In this document: in pieces, positions 36,155 to 48,298 of the stretch
How the letters are laid out: every line of letters begins with the position of its first letter
Position numbering within the stretch: position 1 is the stretch's first letter
Assembly: GCA_025174535.1 (NCBI GenBank)
Contig: JALBUN010000001.1
Span: 124,001-188,000, forward strand
Origin: Cantharellus purpuraceus
Taxonomy: Eukaryota; Basidiomycota; Agaricomycetes; Cantharellales; Hydnaceae
Length of the DNA: 64,000 nucleotides
Direction of reading: 5' to 3'
Position numbers and translations under genes: made by a program
The notes under the pieces: generated by a model
What the model saw: only the letters and a program-made list of their open reading frames with translations
Database searches by the model: none
What the model was told of the DNA's origin: nothing

Positions 36155-36695
36155 TGTTATGACTATATTCATTAATGCCCAGATCCCCATCCAATCCATT
36201 CAGATCCCCGCGCACATGAAATCTATACTCCATTTGGGAACCATCATGTCTCTATTTATCTGTCCGATTGTCACTGCTGAATCTCACCCATCCGTCTCCG
36301 GTTCTGATTGATGCACCAGCATCACCATAGGAACCTGGACATCCATCCCCATCGGACTCGGACATACTCATGTAAGGCCGTCAGCCTCGGAGACCCATCA
36401 CTGGAGTAATTATTATTAGATTTCAAATATGTATTTAAGTTGCCCGACTGGGGACTTCATTCCGCAGTTTGAATATTGAATCATGCCTAGCTCCTAAGTC
36501 TGATCCTAACTCTCTAAGTCATACTCCGTCTCTGAAATCTCGGACACCAGTATTAGTGAGGGCACAGCACATAAGCTGAAGCCAAGTCCATTCCAACCCC
36601 CACGATGTACCCTGACTCCCTCTCTGACTCCGACCAAACCTCCAACCCAAATTCCAACCCAATCTCCAACCCCCAATCGGACCTAGTGCATAACA
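36155..36695 (+). mobile_element. LTR of family B, plus orientation
   Basis: 541 bp from TGTTATGACTATATTC to CTAGTGCATAACA. It is preceded by AAATGGAGAGATAC, the purine-rich border seen beside every B LTR here. Together with 34844-36154 it forms a truncated 3' end of a B element (antisense gene plus 3' LTR) landed in element E's integrase. About 180 bp of that integrase are missing at the junction compared with 54889-55067. No target duplication found. Confidence 0.85.
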
Positions 36696-38185
36696 TCCAC
36701 AATAACTAAGATGGTGTCATAACTGGAGGATGCTGGGAGCTTCTTGATGAAGTCCATGGATATGAAGTTCCACAGACTCTCAAGAATGGGGAGTTGTTTG
36801 AGTAGTCCATAAGGATGATGTCTCTGTGACTTTATGTGCATACAAGTGGTACAAGACTTGATGTAGGACTTAACAGAACCATGGAGTTCAGGCCAGACAT
36901 AGTCTCACCTGACTATATCTATAGTTCGGTTCTGTCCAAAATGACTGGAGATCAGATGGTCAAGTTTGTTCTGGAGTACATGGAGTTGGAGATTGTTCAC
37001 ATTGGGAATGTAGATGTGGTTGTCATGACAGAGTAATCCTTCTGGGTCAATGGACCAGCAATTGGTTGGTTTGATGAGATGGCCAGAGATGGCTGGATCT
37101 GATCAGAGTGTGGATTGGATATCAGAGTGGAGTGTGTCAATGTCCATAGTGATGGCTGCTCAGAGGACTGGGGAATAGAATGTCATAGCTTGGAGGGAAG
37201 CAGTTAATGTTGTTCCAGCTGCCGGACGTCTAGCTGCCGGACTTCTGGGGAGAAGGGAGAGGAGAGGGGGATTACAGGGGACAGGGGAGGAACAGGAGCA
37301 TATAGGAGGCTCAGGAGGTTTTGAGGGACAAAGGGGGTAAAGGAGGACGGTTACAGGAATGGAATAGGGAACAGGAGAAGCCCCTGTGAGTTCCAGAACT
37401 TCCTGGACATTATTTTCGCTTTTATTTTCATCATTTCATCATCATGGACACTTCCCCCATCATCATCTCATCATCCATCCCATCATTAACTCAGGACATT
37501 TACGAATGACTTCACTCATTCATAGGACTTAGTATCATATATAAATCACATCTGTAATGCACTTGAATAGATAGAGAATTTGCTCTCACTTGTTTTTTGT
37601 TGACTGTGTCTGAATCTATTCATATCTGGAATATCTCCAGAAAGAACGGGTATTTCTATTAGCTTTTGCATATTCTATTAGAATATTGCATATCCAACTC
37701 GAATCTCGAATTACGAAGCCATACAATAACTGGCTACGTTTTTATTAAGCATTTACTCTCGTTCGAGTCATCTGCTCCTGATCCCTGCTCAAATTGTCAA
37801 TATCTAGACGAAGATCACACCAAATCCCATCAAACTTCGTAGGAAGATACTACTCAAGTATATCTTCAATTCGACTATGCATACATCCAGTTCCCACCAC
37901 TGCTCCACTTTCTATTCGACTTCTGCTCGTCACTACACTCCAGCAAAGCAATTATTTACATTATTCAAATAACAGTTAACTGTTCATTAGTGAAGACAGG
38001 CTTAAGATTATGCGGATTTACTGCTGCATAATCATTTCCTCCCTCTTTAGGATAGATGTCCCATCATCTAGTTAATGAGTCTGGTTTTGTGCCGAGTTTG
38101 CTGGGACAGAAATGGATTACCAGATTGAACTGGGAAAGGTATTTGGACCAGTGGGCTTGCCGCCTAGTAAGGAGTTTGGTAGTTC
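36696..38185 (-). pseudogene. pol: Element E pol: integrase core and RNase H, interrupted
   Basis: With the solo LTR D (37208-37974) removed, the minus strand reads RNase H, then the integrase zinc finger, then the start of the catalytic core, in parallel with 55068-55790. Recognisable pieces include the LLT/RRQ...WS-YLSQFN block near 38140, the DIYPKEGN motif near 38050 and the integrase DFI-K-P block near 36740-36790. Numerous TGA/TAA stops. At about 38185 the sequence jumps from RNase H directly to the N-terminus of RT; the RT core is deleted. Confidence 0.7.
37208..37974 (+). mobile_element. Solo LTR of family D with perfect 5-bp target duplication
   Basis: 767 bp from TGTTGTTCCAGCTGCC to TTCAAATAACA, flanked by GTTAA on both sides (37203-37207, 37975-37979). 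It is highly similar to 50725-51489. It contains TATATAAATCACA (near 37540), a plausible promoter/start region. It interrupts element E's RNase H. Confidence 0.95.
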
Positions 38186-39300
38186 AAGATTATTCTCATG
38201 GTTAACTTCCCTAAATGGGGGAAGTTCTAAGGGTATGCTGCTGAATGGGTCAGCATACTTTTCTTTCCATTGATCCCTTAACTGAGGGATCTGATCAGCC
38301 ATGTAGGCAGTTGATCCTCCACAAGATGAACCTATTCACATCGTGCTCTTATTTGGATCCTCCATTGGGAGGTCCTTTACTGAGTCTAGTCCTTCTTTTG
38401 GGAAGGACTGCATTGTGGGTAGCTTGTGTTTAGAGTTACCCCCTTGGCGTCATTTATTCATGCCAATACTCCTTCTTTGTATTGAGTTTATACCCCATGA
38501 CAGGGTATGAAGAGCATTGGTATTATGCTCTTCATTGGTGGGGACTTCTTCAGTTCCCATCATGATTCAGCCTGGGCCATTGAAGTCCAGGCATATTCCT
38601 AGCTTTCATAGGAATGGGGTACAGAGTATTACATCGTAATACTCAATGTTGGTGACATCAAAGTACTCTTCAATGTCCCAACTACCAAACTTTATGGTAG
38701 TGTGAGTACCATAATTTATGATAGTGTGAGTACCATAATTTATGGTACTCCTGCTCCCAATGCACATTAATTGCAGTGTGATGGGTTGCTCTAGCACAAA
38801 GGTTTTCATACCTGTTGCACATGTGAATTCAGGGGATATCATTATCCCCTCACTCCCACTGTCTAATAGACAGTGAGCAAGTGTTCCACCAATCTCCCAA
38901 TACCCAGAGATTGTTTTATTGTCTATGAATGGTCTATTGGGTCATGCTGTTGACTTCCATCAGCTCCTATGATTATACATAGGTTTGGCTGATCTGTCAA
39001 TGCTGACAGCAGCTATATGCAGCTGTCATGATTCCCTGCTCATCAGGAATCTTGTTGCACTGCAGAAACACACTGCATAGGTGCATTTCAGTGGAATTCG
39101 ATCATTGGGTTGAATTCATATTACATTAGAGTGATACATTGGCATAGCCTCCTCTTCAGGGGTGTCATCTTGGCTGTCCCATTTGTATGGGGCGACCTCC
39201 TCATTCCATTGATCAGCTACTTCTATAGCTGGTGTTTTTTCATCTAGATGATCCTTGGGATCATCCATTGCTTCATGTTCTCCTTCTAAGGGAGAATCCA
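38186..39300 (-). pseudogene. pol: Element E pol: protease and start of reverse transcriptase (decayed)
   Basis: On the minus strand near 38200-38300: QWKEKYADPFSS, LPPFREVNHENN, the linker and first conserved block of Ty3/gypsy RT. Upstream, near 38600-38850, is an aspartic-protease-like stretch (DVTNIEYYDVILCTPFL, with ITLQLMCIGSR before it) in several broken frames. A short in-frame DNA duplication (about 22 bp, containing GAGTACCATAATTTATG) at 38690-38750 gives repeated NYGTHT residues. Heavily interrupted by stops. Confidence 0.65.
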
Positions 39301-42300
39301 TCTACATTGTCCTCCACTATGTGTGAGGACACATCCTTTTGGACTGCAGCTGACCTTACATTGCCCTTTAGTTTGGGGCAGCTGGGTTGCATGTGACCTG
39401 TCTGGCCACATTTGTAGCACACAATGTTACTGGTAATGTTGTTTGATTGATCACCACTTGCATGTGCTGGTGGCTTTGATTGATAATTACCCTTAAAGGG
39501 GTAATTGTTGGAATTGGACCTGGAGCTTCCATTACAGGGTTCCAGCCTTGATGCACTCGCTTGTTGTGAGTGTGTGTTGGGAGCCATATACATGTCCATG
39601 GGGCATGGGTTGACTCCCTGTATTCATCATACCAGTAGTTCTATTGACTACTGGTCTATGGGTTGAGGAGGATGTGTTAGTTGTGTTCTCTGGGCATCAC
39701 ATACTGTGGTGGTATCACGTCGCTTCCTCTATCATTCGGGCAGTTTCATACAACTGCTCAATACTGCTAAACTCAGCATTGAAGCTTGAGGACTTCTTGA
39801 CTCAGAGGTTCATGCATTGCAGTTACAAACCTCTTCCTGTATATGTATGCATCTGGCAGCATTATCATGTGGCCTGCATACTTATCTAGGCCATTCATTA
39901 ATTCATGAATGGTCCTTTGACCCTGTATTACAGAGTCAAATTTATTTGATGCATGATGTTGCATCAGGGTGTGTAGGAATCTATGCTGCAATCCTTGGAT
40001 TGCAGTTTCCAGGGTCCAGTCTTGGACTGCCCTGTCATAGTGTTCTACATTCCTGTAGAACCATTCCTGGGCCTTGCCTTTAAGGCGAGTGCCTAAGTAC
40101 AATAGCCGAAACTTTGTACTTGATGAAGATTATTCATCTTCAGCCATTGTAGCATACCTGCTACAAAGATCTTGAACTCTTTGAGATCCACACCTCCTGC
40201 ATATTGCTCAGGAGATGATACTTAAATGCCCACCTTGGCAAGTACAGACTTCTCTGTGTCTGTGTCTCTATTATCGACTATGGCTACTTGCACCATGCGA
40301 GTAATGCCATTGATAGGATCAATTGTGTCCAATTGATCCTGTTTTGGAACCTGCAAAATTATGGTGTTAGAGCAAACTCTAAATCACCACAATTCCATGA
40401 ATGAACAGCTGAGAAGAATATCAAACCCTGCTGCAGCACAACTCCAGAAATGATTTAATGTTTGTACTTTGGTTGCAATCCTTTGTATTGGTCAATGCAG
40501 ACTATACACAGAAAAGTAATACATTTCTTAGCAGCAAGAAATGAATAAGACTTCCAGAGTCTAGAGTTCATGGACACTTAGGGGTCCAGATATTCCAAAA
40601 AGAGGGGAATCCACTTAAAGGCTAAAGGAAGTAGGTGGATGAATCCAACCATCCAACCAGTGGCACTCTGAAGCAGGTAACAGTCTAGCAACTGCTTCAC
40701 ACAAGTTCAAGCTTCTAATGCTCTGCAAAGGCAGTACACACTAGTAACTTAAACAAAGAGCACTAATGGCAGGACTATTGACAGACAATCTCAACCTGTA
40801 GATTTGTAGTCACGCAAGGTAGATACTACACTCATGTCCAAAGCAGGACAATCACTACTTTGAGTGCAATCAAATACAGTTACACAACTGTAAAAGATCC
40901 TTGAACTGGTAATCAACAGTTACTGAGATATAGAGGATGACACTGTATGTCACTCTAGTCACACTGGTGTGCAGAAGATGGGTAGAATATGATGAATATG
41001 TTAGAGGCAGAATGACCTCCTTATATATTGTATTTACAGGGGCTGACTAATGCTTCTGGAATATTCTACCTATTAATAGATGGAAACTACTGGAAGGTAG
41101 TGGAAGGTGGAAGAAATGGGTAGAATATTCCAAGCCAATCATAGGTTCTGATCACTGTCCTAACACTGATCAGGAGCTGAATAATAGTTCTGGAATGTTC
41201 TATCTAATAATAGAAGGAAACAGCTAGAATGTTATGGAAAGGGGTAGAATATTCCAAGGCAATCACCTGATCTGATCATCAATCACCTGCTCTGATCCCT
41301 GAACTAGGCACTGATCAGGCAAAAAGAAGGGTATCCACTCTGTTTTCTGCACTGGTTATCACAGCCATGGATAGCCACATCTCAGGTGATGATCTCCATG
41401 GAAAATTGCCCTGAGAGGCTGTAGTTATCAAGTTACAGATTATTTATTGATCAGAGACATCTGAGCTTGAATTCAGGCCAAATGCCTGGTCCAAAGGTGG
41501 AGAGCTGACTGTGTGAAGGTTTGTGGGCACCTATGGGTCTACAACTGTAGTACAGCAGAAATAAATCATTCTGGGCTGAGTTCTGCATGGAATATTACTG
41601 AAAAAATATGGAAAAATAGAGAATATTTGAATAAGTCCATTCCAGGTACAAGCACCAAATATATGCTGATATTTAGGAATGGAAAAGCAAAGTATAGCAC
41701 ATTGGTGCTGCATAAATAGGATTTGATAGGGAAAAGGTGGTTCCCATACAGATCTGGTATGCCTTGACCTTCTAGGGTCAATGGCGCTGATTGTTCCCTG
41801 TCATGGGGAACATCTTCTTGAGGTACCCATTGGGTATCTCGTTGCTCATGGCAGGTGTCTCCTGAAAGGCCCACCACTTGTATGTGCTGATAACTGTTCA
41901 GCACATGTCATGACTGTTGGTTTAAATCAACAGCCACATTGAGCTCTTGCTGGGGCCACTGCTCTCTAAGCAGCTAGCTGAGCTCCTGCTCTGCATGTTT
42001 AGCCTTCCATTTGAGGGCTAACCTGGGTTTACAAGAAGCCTCAACTTCTCATTGTTTCCATAGCTTGATCTCTTGATTGAGCTCCTTTGCCATAGATTGA
42101 GGAGTTTCCTCTTCAATCTGGACCAGTAATTCTTGCCTCACAGGGATTACTGGGTCTCTGATTCTCTCCATTGGGGGAATTTCATTTCCTCTTTCATTTC
42201 CTCTGTCTAACTGATCATTCAGTTGGATCCTCTCACCCTGGGGAGATCCAAACTCTCCAGATTCAGATTCTTATCGAGAATCTGATCTTCGGCGATGCAA

Positions 42301-42730
42301 CTTGCATTGCTCAGAGTTCTCTTGGAGTGATTTTAACATTGTTCCTAGCTCTGAAATTTGCTGCCCCATAGTAGTGGCAGCATGCCCTGCTTCAGCAGCC
42401 ATCTTAGCTGCCTGAGCACTAGCTTTGCTAATGCTCTTCATCTCATGTTGATTACGCATGAGCTGTTTGGTCAATCTTGTGATTGACCTGTGGGTTTCAC
42501 ACCACTCCATGCTGCATGATTCCCTAGTAGAAGTATTGCTACTTCTACTTGTGCTCGTGTATTGAGCATGTTCCTTTCCTTTAGGAATATTGGAGACAGT
42601 TGATGACTGTCTCCTCCTTTCTTCTCTAATCAAAGAACCACTCAATGGGCTTGTTTGACAGATGATCTATTGTGTGATTGTCTGTGTGGTCTCATGATTG
42701 CAGCGACTCTCTTCTAGAGTCTTCCTTATG
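39273..42730 (-). pseudogene. gag: Element E gag (capsid and zinc knuckle), interrupted by LTR A
   Basis: In translation order on the minus strand: a helical N-terminal region (42645-42271, contains RSITRLTKQLMRNQHEMKSI, coiled coil); a linker; a capsid-like segment (40102-39773, KGKAQEWFYRNVEHYD ... LHTLMQHHASNKFDSV), matching the retrotransposon Gag family pattern; and a CCHC zinc knuckle CYKCGQTGHMQPSC near 39380. Stops and shifts break the frame. If LTR A (40340-41750) is removed, GIPD joins QLDTIDPINGIT without loss, showing the insertion site exactly. Element H is inserted just upstream of this gag. Confidence 0.75.
40340..41750 (-). mobile_element. LTR-like element A, right copy, inserted in gag
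   Basis: 1411-bp non-coding unit, TGTTTTGGAACC to GGTTCCCATACA, with flanks GATCC (40335-40339) and GATCT (41751-41755): a target duplication with one mismatch. Its ends form an imperfect 12-bp inverted repeat. It has a TTATATATTG box near 41025 and several TGGAATATTCTA repeats between 41050 and 41250. Excision restores the gag frame. No coding region. It could be a solo LTR of an unseen retrotransposon or a TIR-type non-autonomous element; the 5-bp duplication and TG...CA ends favour the LTR reading. Confidence 0.85.
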
Positions 42731-42735
42731 AGAAG

Positions 42736-43085
42736 TGTCAGGGTTCAAATAAGTCATATTCTATTTTTAGTATTTTCTCTTGACACCCCTATCAGCGCAG
42801 CCTGTCAGGGTGCGTCTCCCCTATTTCATTGCCCCTATCTTTCCTCCCCTATCTTGGTTCTCCTATCCGTCTCCATCATTTAGTATAAAGACTCGCCTTG
42901 GTGCAGTGTGATCCCCTCAGCTTGATCTCTGAGGATATCCGCTGTACCAGGTAAGTCCCATGTATTTATCAGAAACAGCTGTATAGACTGAGGATATCCG
43001 CTGTACCAGCTGGCATTATTTCTTATCGGCTCTCACTTATTGAGTATCTTGTTGTTGTGGCCTCGTCATCAGCGTCGCCCTCACA
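42736..43085 (+). repeat. 5' LTR of element H
   Basis: 350 bp, TGTCAGGGTTC to GCCCTCACA. It contains a TATA-like TAGTATAAAGAC near 42880 and two copies of a 20-bp motif GAGGATATCCGCTGTACCAG (42931-42950 and 42990-43009). The first copy is followed directly by GTAAGT, a consensus splice donor. Confidence 0.97.
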
Positions 43086-43153
43086 GAAGATCAAGCTCAT
43101 AAGACGACCCCACACCTCATAACACTTTCCCTATTAACTACTTCACCGATACC

Positions 43154-44296
43154 ATGACCGATCAGCTCCCTGAAGCCTATTGGGACACTCTAGGTGAAAG
43201 TGGTGGCTTTCTGCGAGCGTTGTTCAACACCCAGGCACAGCAGCTCCAGCAGCTGCAACTCCAGAACCAGCACCTCCAAAGCCAGTTCGCCAATGTCCAG
43301 AACAACCTAGCAGATGCTGCCACTGCTGCTGCCATCGCTGCAGCACAGACCATCTCTCAGACCACCTCATTTCCCACACCTTCTCCTACATCGTCATCCA
43401 TTCGCCCAATAAGGGCAGCTGAACCAGCCAAATTCAATGGAGATCGTGCAGAGACGGAAGGTTTCATTCGCTCTATCAGGCTTGCCATTGCAGTCCAGCC
43501 TACATCTTTCCCAGATGAGCGGACCAAGATCCTCTATGCCCTCTCTTTTATGACAGGAGGTTCTGCTGAAGTATGGGCGCACAATGAGACACAGGCAGTC
43601 ATTGACAGGACCTCACCGCTCTCCACCTTGGAGGAATTCATTAAGCAAGTGGAGAACACTTTTGGGGACCCTGACCGCTCTCGAACAGCATGAACAAAGC
43701 TACACGATCTTAGGATGACACCTGGCATGTCAGCGGATGAATACACGGCACAGTTTGAGATACTAGCAGGAAGGACTGGGTTTAATGATGCAGCACTGGA
43801 AGATGCCTATGCCCGAGGGCTCCCTGCAATGATTCTTGACAAGATCCATGCACAGCCATCCCTCCCATCCGATCTCAAGGCATGGAAGGAAGCGGCCTGT
43901 CAAATTGACCGCAACCACCGTCGTCTTCTAGAAGTGAGACGTGCTCAGACTTCCCTCACTCCTGTCCGCTCTACCCCATCCCGCCCTCACAGCACTCCGG
44001 TCATCTCTGTACCAACTACCTTGGCAACCTCTAATGGTGCTGCACCTATGGATATTGACTCCAACCGCCATCGCATTGAGACTCGGACGTGCTATAACTG
44101 TGGAAAGCGTGGCCATATATCCCCAGCATGCCCTGAACCACGCAAGGAACGTATCCGAGCTGATCTCACACAAACAGCAATTGCAGGCATGATATCAGAG
44201 TCAGTAGCAGCTGCACTGAAGGCCAAGGAAGAAGCGCAGAAGGCAGTAATTCCAAAGCAAGAGGAGAAGCAGGATTTTCAGGCCAGTCAGCAGTGA
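43154..44296 (+). pseudogene. gag: Element H Gag (one in-frame stop)
   Basis: Starts at ATG 43154 (MTDQLPEAYWDTLGE). It has a Gln-rich coiled coil (residues ~25-50), an Ala/Thr/Ser linker, a capsid domain (AAEPAKFNGDR, FPDERTKILYALSFM, GGSAEVWA), then, after a TGA at 43691-43693, the second half of capsid (TPGMSADEYTAQFEIL) and a CCHC knuckle CYNCGKRGHISPAC at 44090. The TGA replaces an expected Arg codon (CGA), a C-to-T change at CpG. The frame is otherwise open for 381 codons. Its stop overlaps the pol start by 4 nt (44293-44296). Confidence 0.9.
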
Positions 44297-47200
44297 AGAG
44301 CATGCCCTGCCTGACAAACCGGTTTTCAGTTCTTGAATCATGTACTGTAGGGCTCACAAGCGATATGTTACACGCACACTCCCTTGTCCATCAGACTGAA
44401 ACCAAAACAGCCATGCCTGAAAACCCTTCTCAACTTTCAGCTAAACATGATGACCCTCCTCGTCTCTACCTTCGATCTGCAGACATCCGTCGATGTACAA
44501 GAATTCCCATGAAAATCCACTCGGTAGACACTGGATACCCTCTAGCTGTGGATGCACTCCTCGATAGTGGTGCTACAGGAATGTTCATTGATGCAGAATA
44601 TGTCAAAGCAGAGAAACTTCGAACACGCCCTCTACCACGTGCCATACCTGTTTATAACATTGATGGGACCCCAAATGAAGCAGGTTCAATCAAGGAAGAA
44701 GTCGATCTCATCTGCACATATGGGACCCATACTGAACGTGCCACATTTTCAGTCACAAGCCTGGGAACCTTTGGCATAATTGTTGGGCACACCTGGCTTG
44801 TGAAGCACAACCCAGAGGTAGACTGGCGTACAGGAAAGGTACAGATGACTCGCTGCCCTGATTCATGTGGAGAAGTACCAGAACACAAGGAGCATTCGCT
44901 TGGTACAACTCCTTCAAATGGCAAGAACTCACACGGGCAACCCCAATACGAGGGAGACCGAACATTTGTTATCTTTGTAGAAGAAGACTTGGAGAATATC
45001 TATGCTGGTTCAACAGTTTCTCAACAGCTCGCACAGAAGGCTGCAGAATCCACTCCAGTCAAAACCTTTGAGGAGATTGTCCCAAAGGCGTACTGGGGAT
45101 TTAAGGATGTTTTTGCAAAGGAGTCCTTTGACCAACTTCCACCTCGAAAACTGTGGGACCACGCTATTGAACTCACTCCAGGAGCACAACCCTTCAGCAC
45201 AAAGGTCTATCCAATGTCCCCAAATGAGCAGAAGGAGTTGGACGCATTCCTTGAGGAGAACCTACGGAATCATCGTGATACGCCCTTCCAAGTCACCCAT
45301 GGCATCCCCTGTCTTTTTTGTGAAGAAGAAGGACGGTAATCTTCGTTTTGTGCAAGACTACTGCAAGCTGAATGATATCACAATCAAGAACGCCTACCCA
45401 CTACCCCTGGTACCAGACATCATGAATAAAATTGCCGCAGCCAATGCCAAGTACTTTACCAAGCTTGACATCCGATGGGGATATAACAATGTGCGGATTA
45501 AAGAGGGCGATGAGTGGAAGGCAGCCTTTCGAACCAATCGTGGTCTATTTGAACCCCTGGTCATGTTCTTTGGTCTCACAAACAGCCCAGCAACCTTTCA
45601 GACGATGATGAATGGCATTTTCAAGGAGCTCATTGACGATGGCACTATGGTAGTGTTCATGGACGACATCCTCATTTTCACTGAATCCCTAGAACAACAC
45701 CACACGATCGTGCAATCTGTCCTTGAAATTCTTCGGGCCAACCACCTGTACCTCAAACCAGAGAAATGCCTTTTCTCGCAACAGAAGGTAGATTATCTTG
45801 GATTGATTCTCTCACAGGGACAGGTAGCTATGGACCCAGTTAAGGTGGCTGGAGTCAGGGACTGGCCCACACCGCGCAATGTGACAGAAGTCAAATCCTT
45901 CCTGGGTTTCATCAATTTCTATCGTCGCTTCATTGAGGACTTCTCACATATCGCAAAGCCTCTGAATCGGTTAACAAAGGCAGATACACAGTGGTCTTGG
46001 ATACCTGATGGCCCAGAACAAGAAGCCTTTGATAAACTCAAGCAGCTTGTCACGTCAACTCCAATCCTTGTCCTCCCAGATCAAACCAAGCATTTTCGAC
46101 TAGAGACAGATGCTTCAGCATATGCAACAGGTGCTGTTCTATCTCAACTCTGTGACGATGAGAAATGGAGGCCGGTAGGTTTTGTATCCAAGAGCCTTTC
46201 AGATGCAGAGCGCAACTATGCCATCCATGATAAGGAATTGCTCTCAGTCATCCGTGGACTAGAAGAATGGCGCCACATCTTGGAAGGGACCAAATACAAG
46301 ATTGAAATCCTTAATGACCATCAAAACCTCACATATTTCCGTACAGCTCAAAATCTCAATCGTCGACAAGCTCGCTGGTCACTATACCTTTCTCGTTTTG
46401 ACTTTGAACTGATCCACCGTCCTGGACGACATTCAGCCAAACCTGATGCCCTCTCACGACGTGTAGATCATAAGCGGAGGGAGGAAGATAACCAGAACCA
46501 GATTCTTCTTGGCCCTGAGCTGTTCCACATTGATGCGACATCCACCTATCCAGGGCCAGAAGCTCAAATGATCACAGGAGAAGGAGACATATTCCTGGAA
46601 CGTGTGCGGAATTGCACCAACAGAGATGAAAAGGTTGTAAAGGCTCTTAAGGAACTTGGCCCCTCTTGGAATTTACGAGGACAGGAATGGACCGAGGAGA
46701 ATGGACTCGTCCTCTATCGTGGCAAGGTATATGTCCCTCTTGACCCAAAATTGCGCCATGACATTGTAAGGGCACACCACGATACTCACATTACAGGTCA
46801 CCCTGGTCGCTGGAGAACAACAGAACTTGTATCCCGCAGCTACTGGTGGCCTGGATTTGGACGATACATTGCCAAATACGTCAAGGGATGTGACCTCTGC
46901 AATCGGACAAAAACTTTCCCTGCTCCTCCTATGGGTAAACTCCTGCCTAATCGTGTCCCAGATTGGAGGTGGCAAGTGATATCTGTTGACCTTATTGTAG
47001 AACTACCCATCAGCCATGGCTATGATGCACTCCTTGTCGTTGTGGACCGTCTTTCCAAACGAGCACATGTTATCCCTACCACCTCTGACATCAACTCCAT
47101 AGGAGTTGCATGACTTTTCCGAGACCATGTGTGGAAACACCACGGCCTTCCTGAGGAGATCATCAGTGACCGTGGCACCCAGTTTGTCTCTCAATTTATG

Positions 47201-48192
47201 CGCGAGCTCAATAAGCTTTTGGGGATCAAGGTTGCAGCATCCACAGCATATCATCCACAAACCGATGGTCAGACGGAAAGGGTCAATCAAGAAATTGAAC
47301 AATACTTGAGGCTTTTCGTCAATCAGCGCCAGGATGACTGGATTGAGTGGGTTCCTCTTGCCGAATTCACATACAACAACCGCATCCACTCCTCCACGCA
47401 ATCAACCCCCTTCATGCTTGATACAGGCCAACACCCAAGGCTTGGGTTAGAGCCAATCCGAGAGACACGACTTGAAGCACTGGAAGAATTCACTGAGCGT
47501 ATGGAGACAGCCACCACTGAGGCTCGCTCCGCCCTGGAAAAGGCAGCAGATGATATGGCACGATTCTATGATGCCCATCGGCAAGCAGCCCCAGTATACA
47601 AACTTGGTGACAAGGTCTGGCTCAATGCACAAAATATCACCACCACCCGTCCAACCAAGAAACTTGATCACAAATGGTTAGGACCGTATGTGATTAATAA
47701 AGTGGTCTCACGAAATGCCTATGGCCTACAACTTCCCCAATCTTTGGTCACACTCATCCAGTGTTCTCTGTTGTCTTACTCCGTCCTTATGAAAAGGATC
47801 CCATCCCTGAACGCCAGTCATCTCCTCCACCACCTCCAGTCATTCGAGATGGAGTACAGGAATCCGAAGTTGAGAAGATCCTTGACAGCAGAGTTTTCCG
47901 AGGAAGACTGGAATACCTGGTGCGTTGGAAGGGCTATGGAGCTGCTGACGACCTCTGGATCCCAGCTAAGGATGCCAGTGGGGCTAGAAGGTGCATTGCA
48001 GACTTCCATCAGGAAAATCCTGAAGCCCCAAGGCGTATTTCGGCAGCCACCTATGCGGCTCTTCCCTTCAGACGCTTTGAGAACTTCACAGAACCTCCCA
48101 AACAGGTCCTCTTTGATTGGACAGCTGGCAGGAACCCAACATGTGGTATTGGACACATTTCAGAGCCGCAGAATAGGCACAGTGAAGCTTAG
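44293..48192 (+). pseudogene. pol: Element H Pol: PR-RT-RNaseH-IN-chromodomain (disrupted)
   Basis: Protease: LLDSGATGMF, catalytic Asp encoded at 44563. A one-base shift near 45265 separates it from RT (PVFFVKKKDG; active site FMDD near 45656). Then RNase H (ETDASAYATGAVL; NYAIHDKELLSV), the integrase zinc finger (HHDTHITGHPGRWRT ... CDLC) and the integrase triad (SVDLIVE; SDRGTQF; TERVNQEIEQ). TGA at 47111-47113 replaces an expected CGA codon just before the second Asp. A second one-base shift near 47750 precedes the chromodomain (EKILDSRVFRGRLEYLVRWKGY), which ends at 48192. Enzyme roles are family knowledge: reverse transcription in particles, nuclear integration, and targeting to methylated-histone chromatin by the chromodomain. 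A functional copy elsewhere would need all four lesions absent. Confidence 0.92.
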
Positions 48193-48298
48193 CGCTCACC
48201 AAATTCATCCATGCCGAAATTCCACTAACTGTATATAAGCCAGTGAATCCACTTCCCCTTCCTCAGTAAAACCATCATCGTTCACTACCCAACCCACC

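Noticed and set aside
45240..45345. Programmed frameshift between protease and RT of element H
   Set aside because: No slippery heptamer is evident at the point where conserved coding changes frame, and a second similar one-base loss lies at the chromodomain boundary, so ordinary indels are likelier.
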